From positions 1,364,001 to 1,428,000 of the forward strand of contig CAMRHE010000205.1 of NCBI GenBank assembly GCA_947044405.1: a stretch of 64,000 nt of DNA, written 5' to 3'. Source of the stretch: Leptodactylus fallax. Its lineage: Eukaryota > Chordata > Amphibia > Anura > Leptodactylidae. Under the pieces are notes generated by a model, which ran no database searches, was not told the DNA's origin, and worked only from the letters and a program-made list of their open reading frames with translations. This document shows, piece after piece, positions 59,466-64,000 of this stretch (its first letter is position 1; each line of letters begins with the position of its first letter). The position numbers and the translations under genes are program-made.

Positions 59466-61175
59466 CAGTTCATGTGCCTTTTGTAATGCATAGTAAAATG
59501 TAGTTTCTTTTTCTCATTTACACAGGTCTCATTCACACAGCCTTAATATGCCTGTATTATACCATCTATTTCAAGGCCTCTGCTTAACACTGCAACTAAT
59601 AACCCATGAGTTTCCCCATAGTCACACGCAACTGAAATCATTGTCACTACTTCATGCTGAGCACAGAGGGCACAGTATAAACGTGCATGGTTTGTGTTTA
59701 TTTTTTTTCCGACCATAAACTACCCCCATCACATGCAGGATGAAATAATTCCCTTTTTGTTCCTGACCCTCTGTAAGCTTTCTATCCTAGCAAAGTGAAG
59801 TTACAGATGTATGAATATAAAAAGTGATATGTAAGTCACCCTAAGTAGTCACGTGGGTGGGGAGCTGCATCAGCCTAGTCACTCAGCCTGTTCGCCAATC
59901 ACACCTCCTAAGAGTAAACAACAACTCTCAAATGGAGTGAAAGGACTCTGAAGGAGATCTTCATCATGTCCTGAAGATTCCCTGCCCCATGTCTACTTAT
60001 GTTCATCTGCACATGGCTTTTGTGTATTTATAACGTCCTGGTGGGGCCAGTTTATGGTGGAAAAGCCACCAATTCCCTTTAAGCTGTACAAGTGCTTAAA
60101 CAGAAAATGCATTCTGCATTGCTATATGTGCTCATTTCAATAATTATACAAAAAAATACTGTAGTGCTTGGTTGCTACAGTTAGTCTAATTGTATTATTC
60201 ATATTTAATTTAAGACTGCATGCGTATGACACCACGTATCAGCCATATATTTGAAGCTAAGGTTAGGATTAAAGAGAACATGTCATCACACACAAATGCT
60301 AAATTCCATACAGCATTTGATAACCACTATGCCCCTGAACGATGTAGTGTTCATTACATGATTAAAAAAATTATAAAGAAATCTGTCTACCTGTTCAAAA
60401 GATACCCTCTGGTTCTCTAAGTGGGTGGTAACTTTTTCTGAGTCAATAAAAAGGTCACCGCCCACTAGAAGGATTAGAGCTAGTTTATATACAAGCTTCT
60501 AGGGACCATATGTTTTGAATGGGTGGATGGTTCATAGAAAAATAAACGTCATAGTGCTGTGACATATGTTGGTGCTATATAAATAAAATGTATTATTATC
60601 AGGGGCACGGCATTAATGAAATTGTTTGCCATTTTGTGTGTGGTAACAGGTCATCATGGCCAGCTGCACGTGGACTTGTAATATTTAACAGTAAATATGG
60701 TCTATACATCAGTGGTATTTCCCAGACTGCACTTCCATTGTATTTGCAGTATGAGACTTTAGTACAATGACAGCTTTTCAGCTCATCATGGACAACAAAA
60801 ACCTGACAAAGTTACCTAAACCTAAGAGTGAATGTAGCCTTCATTGTGTTGCAAACTCCTCGCAAGATGTCTTATTCTTAAAGGAAGATCTGGATAGATT
60901 TATGAAATGGTTTAAATGTTTTCCCCCTGAAAAAATACAATATACATGGTAAGGCTTCATACACCCTTTAATAGTAGAGCTTAGTGAAAAAAGAAAAAAA
61001 TGTCAAAAAGAATATAATTTATACTCCAATCCAGATCTTAGTTTAAAAAAACTGGTTAAAGGCAATGGACAAAATGTATTTTAATTATTATTAAATTGTT
61101 TCTATTATGAGCTAAAAACATTTTCCCAATTACTATGTCTTATGTAGTGTGCCTGTCTTCACAGAGAGTGCAGGC
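59466..61175. other. Intergenic, no gene seen
   Basis: Only repeat material is recognised: the family G element (60250-60660) with a nested LINE tail. The remaining sequence carries no exon or RNA gene that I can identify. Confidence 0.5.
60250..60660. repeat. Family G foldback element with nested L2-type tail
   Basis: It matches the copy at 29153-29525 along its length (atgctaaattccatacagc, tagtttatatacaagcttct, atcaggggcac, gtaacaggtcatc). A roughly 45-bp piece, gttggtgctatataaataaa with flanks (about 60550-60597), interrupts the match and is the 3' tail of an L2-like element. Confidence 0.6.
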
Positions 61176-61656
61176 TTAAAGGGGTGATCCAGCTTCCAAA
61201 AATTATCTGCAAATACATCCACAGCAGTGATAAATTATCAATTTTCCTTTGCGCATCCTTTGCTTGGCTTTATTTACATGCAGTGAATCTGAACAAACTA
61301 CAGTTCCCATGATTCAGCTGCCTGCTCTCACTCTGTTTGCTGCTCACAGGGGGAGGGGTGAGTGAAATTGCAAATGAAACATTGCAGCAGCATGTGACCT
61401 CAGATATAGGAGTGATTTATTTCCTGTGATTTCACTGCAAAGGAGAGTGGAAAATAGAAGGGCGCACAGAGTGAGAGCAGGCAGGGACAGCATGGGAAAT
61501 GTAGTTAATTCACTGCATGTAAATAACAGCTTTATTTCACATGAGACTCCTTTCAAACCTAAGAAAAGGCTTCATAAGGGAACAGTGAGTATGTGAGCAT
61601 TTAGCACTGCTGTAGATGTATTCGTAGATCATTTTTGGAAGCTGGATAATCTCTAT
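61176..61656. repeat. Complete TIR element, family E
   Basis: The left end taaaggggtgatccagcttc, caaaaattatctgcaaatac and the right end attcgtagatcatttttgga, agctggataatctct are inverse complements over about 50 bp. A right-hand fragment of the same family is at 3908-4197. No coding content. Confidence 0.7.
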
Positions 61657-61697
61657 TCAGTAGTAAAAAAAAACAAAAAAACTTTGATCTCTCTAAA

Positions 61698-63733
61698 TCA
61701 AAGCTAGGGTTAGGATTAGGCACTGCGCTTAAACTAGGGATAGGGTTGAGGGCTGGCCCCGGAATAACGGTTAAGTTAAAATTAGGGTCAAGGTCGAGTG
61801 ACAACCTAAAACTAAGGTTAGTTTGGCTGGGCCAAAATTAGGGTTAAGGTTTAGAGCCGGGCCAAAACGAGAATCAATGTTGTGCTTAAATGAGGATTAG
61901 GGTTGTGGGTTGGGCCAAAACCAGACTCAGGTTTGATTGCTGGGTCAAAGCTAGGGTTAGAGTTGAGCTAAAATGATGGTTAGGGATGAGGGCTGTGCAA
62001 AAATCTATGGTTCTAGTGGGGGTCTAGGACAAAGTTTGTGTTACGATTGAGTGCAGAGACGAAGCTAAAGTTAGGGTGGGGAGCTGGGTGAAAACTAGGG
62101 TTAAGGGCTGAGCCAATGATAGTTAGGTTTGAGTTCAGGCCAAAAGCTAATGTTCGGTTTGAGGGCAGGGCCAACGATAGGGTTAAGGTTTAGGCAAAAC
62201 TAGTCAGGATTGATGGCTCTATCAAAGCTAGGGTTAGAGTTGAGTGCTGCGACTACACAATTTAGTGTGGGGAACTGAAAACGCTAGTTAGGCTACAACT
62301 TGGGTCAGTGGTGATGGCTAGGCCGAAACTATTGTTAGGGTTGGGGAACTGGGTCAAAGCTCGGGTTAAGGTGGGGGCGAGGATAACACTTGGGTTACAG
62401 TTGAGTGCTGGGACTAAGCTGCAGTTAGTGTGTACTAACTGTAGCTTGGTCCCAGCTTGGATTAGGGTTGGGGGCTTGTACAAAGCTAGAATTAATGTTC
62501 AGGCAAAACTAGAGTTAGCGTTGTTAGTTGGGCCTATACTAATAGTTAGTTTTGACTGAGCCCTCAAAACTAGGATCTGGGTTGAGCTAAAGCTAGGGTT
62601 ACAGTTAAGGGATGGGCCAAAGCTTTTGTTCGAGTTGAGTGCTGGGACCAAGCTAAAGTTAATGTGGAGAGCTAGGACAAAGCTAGGCTTTTGGTTGGGT
62701 TACAACTTGGGTCAGGATTGAGGGCCTTGCTAGGGTTAAAGTTTAGGGCTGGGACCAATCTAAATTTAGAGTGGGGTGCTGGGAGAAAGCTAGGATTTTG
62801 GTTGGACTACAACTTGGGCCAGCGACGAAGGCTGGGCCGAAACTAGGGTTAGGGTTGAGGGCTTAGCCAAAGGTACAGTTAGGTTTGTTTGAGTTCTGGG
62901 CCAAAGCTAGTGTCCGGGTTGAGGGCTGGGCCAATGCTAGTATTATTGTTCAGGCAAGATTAGGGTTAGGGTTGTAAGTTGGGCCAAAACGAGTCAGGTT
63001 TTAGGGCTTGGTCAAAGCTAGGGTTAGGGTTGTGGGCTGTGTCAAAAGCTAGGGTTAGGGTTTGGGGTAAGGCTAAAGCTTGAGTTAGAGTTCATTACAG
63101 GAACCAAACTAACGTTAGAGTGGGGAACTGGGACAAAGCAAGGATTTTGCTTGGGCTAAAACTTGGGTCAGAGTTAAGGTTCTGGCCAAGGCTAGGGTTA
63201 GGGTTGGGCTGGTACATAACTAGGGTTAAGGTTGAGTGCTGGGCCAAAGTTAGGGTTAGGATTGAGGGGTCCAAGCTAAAGTTTGAGTAGGATGCTGGGA
63301 CAAAATTAGGATATTGGTTGGGCAAATACTTGGGTCAGGGTTACATTTGAGGGCCGGGCCAAAGTTTGGATTAAGGTTCAGGTAAAACTAGGGTTAGGGT
63401 AGTGGGTTGAGTTAAATCTACAGTTATGGCTGTGGCCCTGGCCAAAGCTACGGTTAGGGGCTGGATCAAAACTAGGGTTAGGGTTGATTTCGGGGACCAA
63501 GCTAAAGTTAGTTTGTGGAGCTAGGACAAATCTAGGATTATAGCTGAGCTAAAACTTGGGTTAGGGTTAAGGGCTGGGTCAAATTTAGGGTTAAGGTTGA
63601 GGCCTCGTCCAAAGCTAGAGTTACATTTGAGCACTGCGATTAAGGTACGATTAAGGTTGAGATAAAATTAGGGTTAGGGCTGGGCCAAAACTTGAGTCAC
63701 TGTTGAGGGCTTATTCAAAGTTACGGTTAGGGT
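61698..63733. repeat. Degenerate telomere-like satellite, about 2 kb
   Basis: Head-to-tail imperfect repeats of a roughly 30-base unit such as aagctagggttagggttgag followed by ggctgggcc, all in the TTAGGG orientation. A longer variant block (gaccaagctaaagttag, gtggggagctgggacaaagc, aacttgggtcag) recurs irregularly at about 62055, 62250, 62650, 62754, 63102, 63270 and 63495, showing higher-order structure. The similarity to the vertebrate telomere repeat is in the core TTAGGG only. No gene is supported here; open frames on both strands are repeat artefacts. Confidence 0.9.
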
Positions 63734-64000
63734 GTCAGAATCTTAAGGGATGAACTCTTTGTTTTGCCAGTACTAGTCCCTTAGCAAGATGATGTTTTGT
63801 GTGTTTCCTGTTCGTGGCCATCTTGGTTCCTGCCTGTTGATTATTTGAACTCCTACACCTGATCACTCAGTGCCTGAGTATTGTGTTTGAAGCCTGCTTC
63901 TGACAATCCTTGAGCTGGGGCCTACTGATCTCAGTTGGTTCTATCTTACCTGCTGCACTATGTATACCTGCTACTACCAGTGCACTACAAGTTCCAACAT
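63734..64000. other. Window end, no recognised gene
   Basis: The sequence after the satellite changes abruptly to unique-looking or old-repeat DNA (tttcctgttcgtggccatct onward). Nothing further can be supported. Confidence 0.4.

Noticed and set aside
61698..63733. True telomere or CRISPR-like array
   Set aside because: Units are too degenerate and variable for a functional telomere, there are no regular unique spacers, and the context is vertebrate.

Overview
The window looks like vertebrate nuclear DNA, most likely from an anuran amphibian (a frog). It is intron-rich and AT-rich, crowded with short terminal-inverted-repeat (TIR) elements of the kind common in frog genomes, and carries Tc1/mariner elements, L1-like and L2-like LINE pieces and few genes. 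Two host loci can be read exon by exon. I see no tRNA, rRNA, CRISPR or prokaryotic feature.

(1) APBB3 (Fe65-like 2), minus strand, 37781 down to 681 and continuing off the left edge. Seven coding exons join in frame to encode the first 249 residues: the N-terminus, the WW domain and most of the first PTB domain. The introns are large (up to about 17 kb) and full of transposons. (2) SLC35A4, plus strand, 48092-57627. Its transcript is bicistronic. An upstream reading frame spread over three exons (48092-48106, 54299-54394, 55942-56139) encodes the 102-residue SLC35A4 microprotein, which has a coiled coil and a membrane anchor. The Golgi nucleotide-sugar-transporter-type protein (320 codons, 56665-57627) lies downstream in the same last exon. 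The two loci are divergent (head to head), as in mammals, but here about 10.3 kb separates their start codons.

The intergenic stretch 38150-47940 is largely repeats. Its main element is a structurally complete Tc1-type transposon (39824-41453) with an uninterrupted 350-codon transposase of DD38E type and 271-bp TIRs, sitting inside an older TIR repeat. Inside APBB3 intron 4 an L1-like insertion (13309-15459, 5' end plus ORF1 only) lies inside an older Tc1-like remnant and is flanked by an 18-bp target duplication. Long foldback repeats occur at 15817-16056, 44578-44820 and 51020-51216. The right end of the window (61698-63733) is about 2 kb of degenerate TTAGGG-like satellite.

No wholly new gene system is evident. 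The observations most worth following are the bicistronic microprotein/transporter arrangement with poly(A) signals between the two cistrons, the intact DD38E transposon, the 3'-truncated L1 insertion that suggests internal priming, and the telomere-like satellite.
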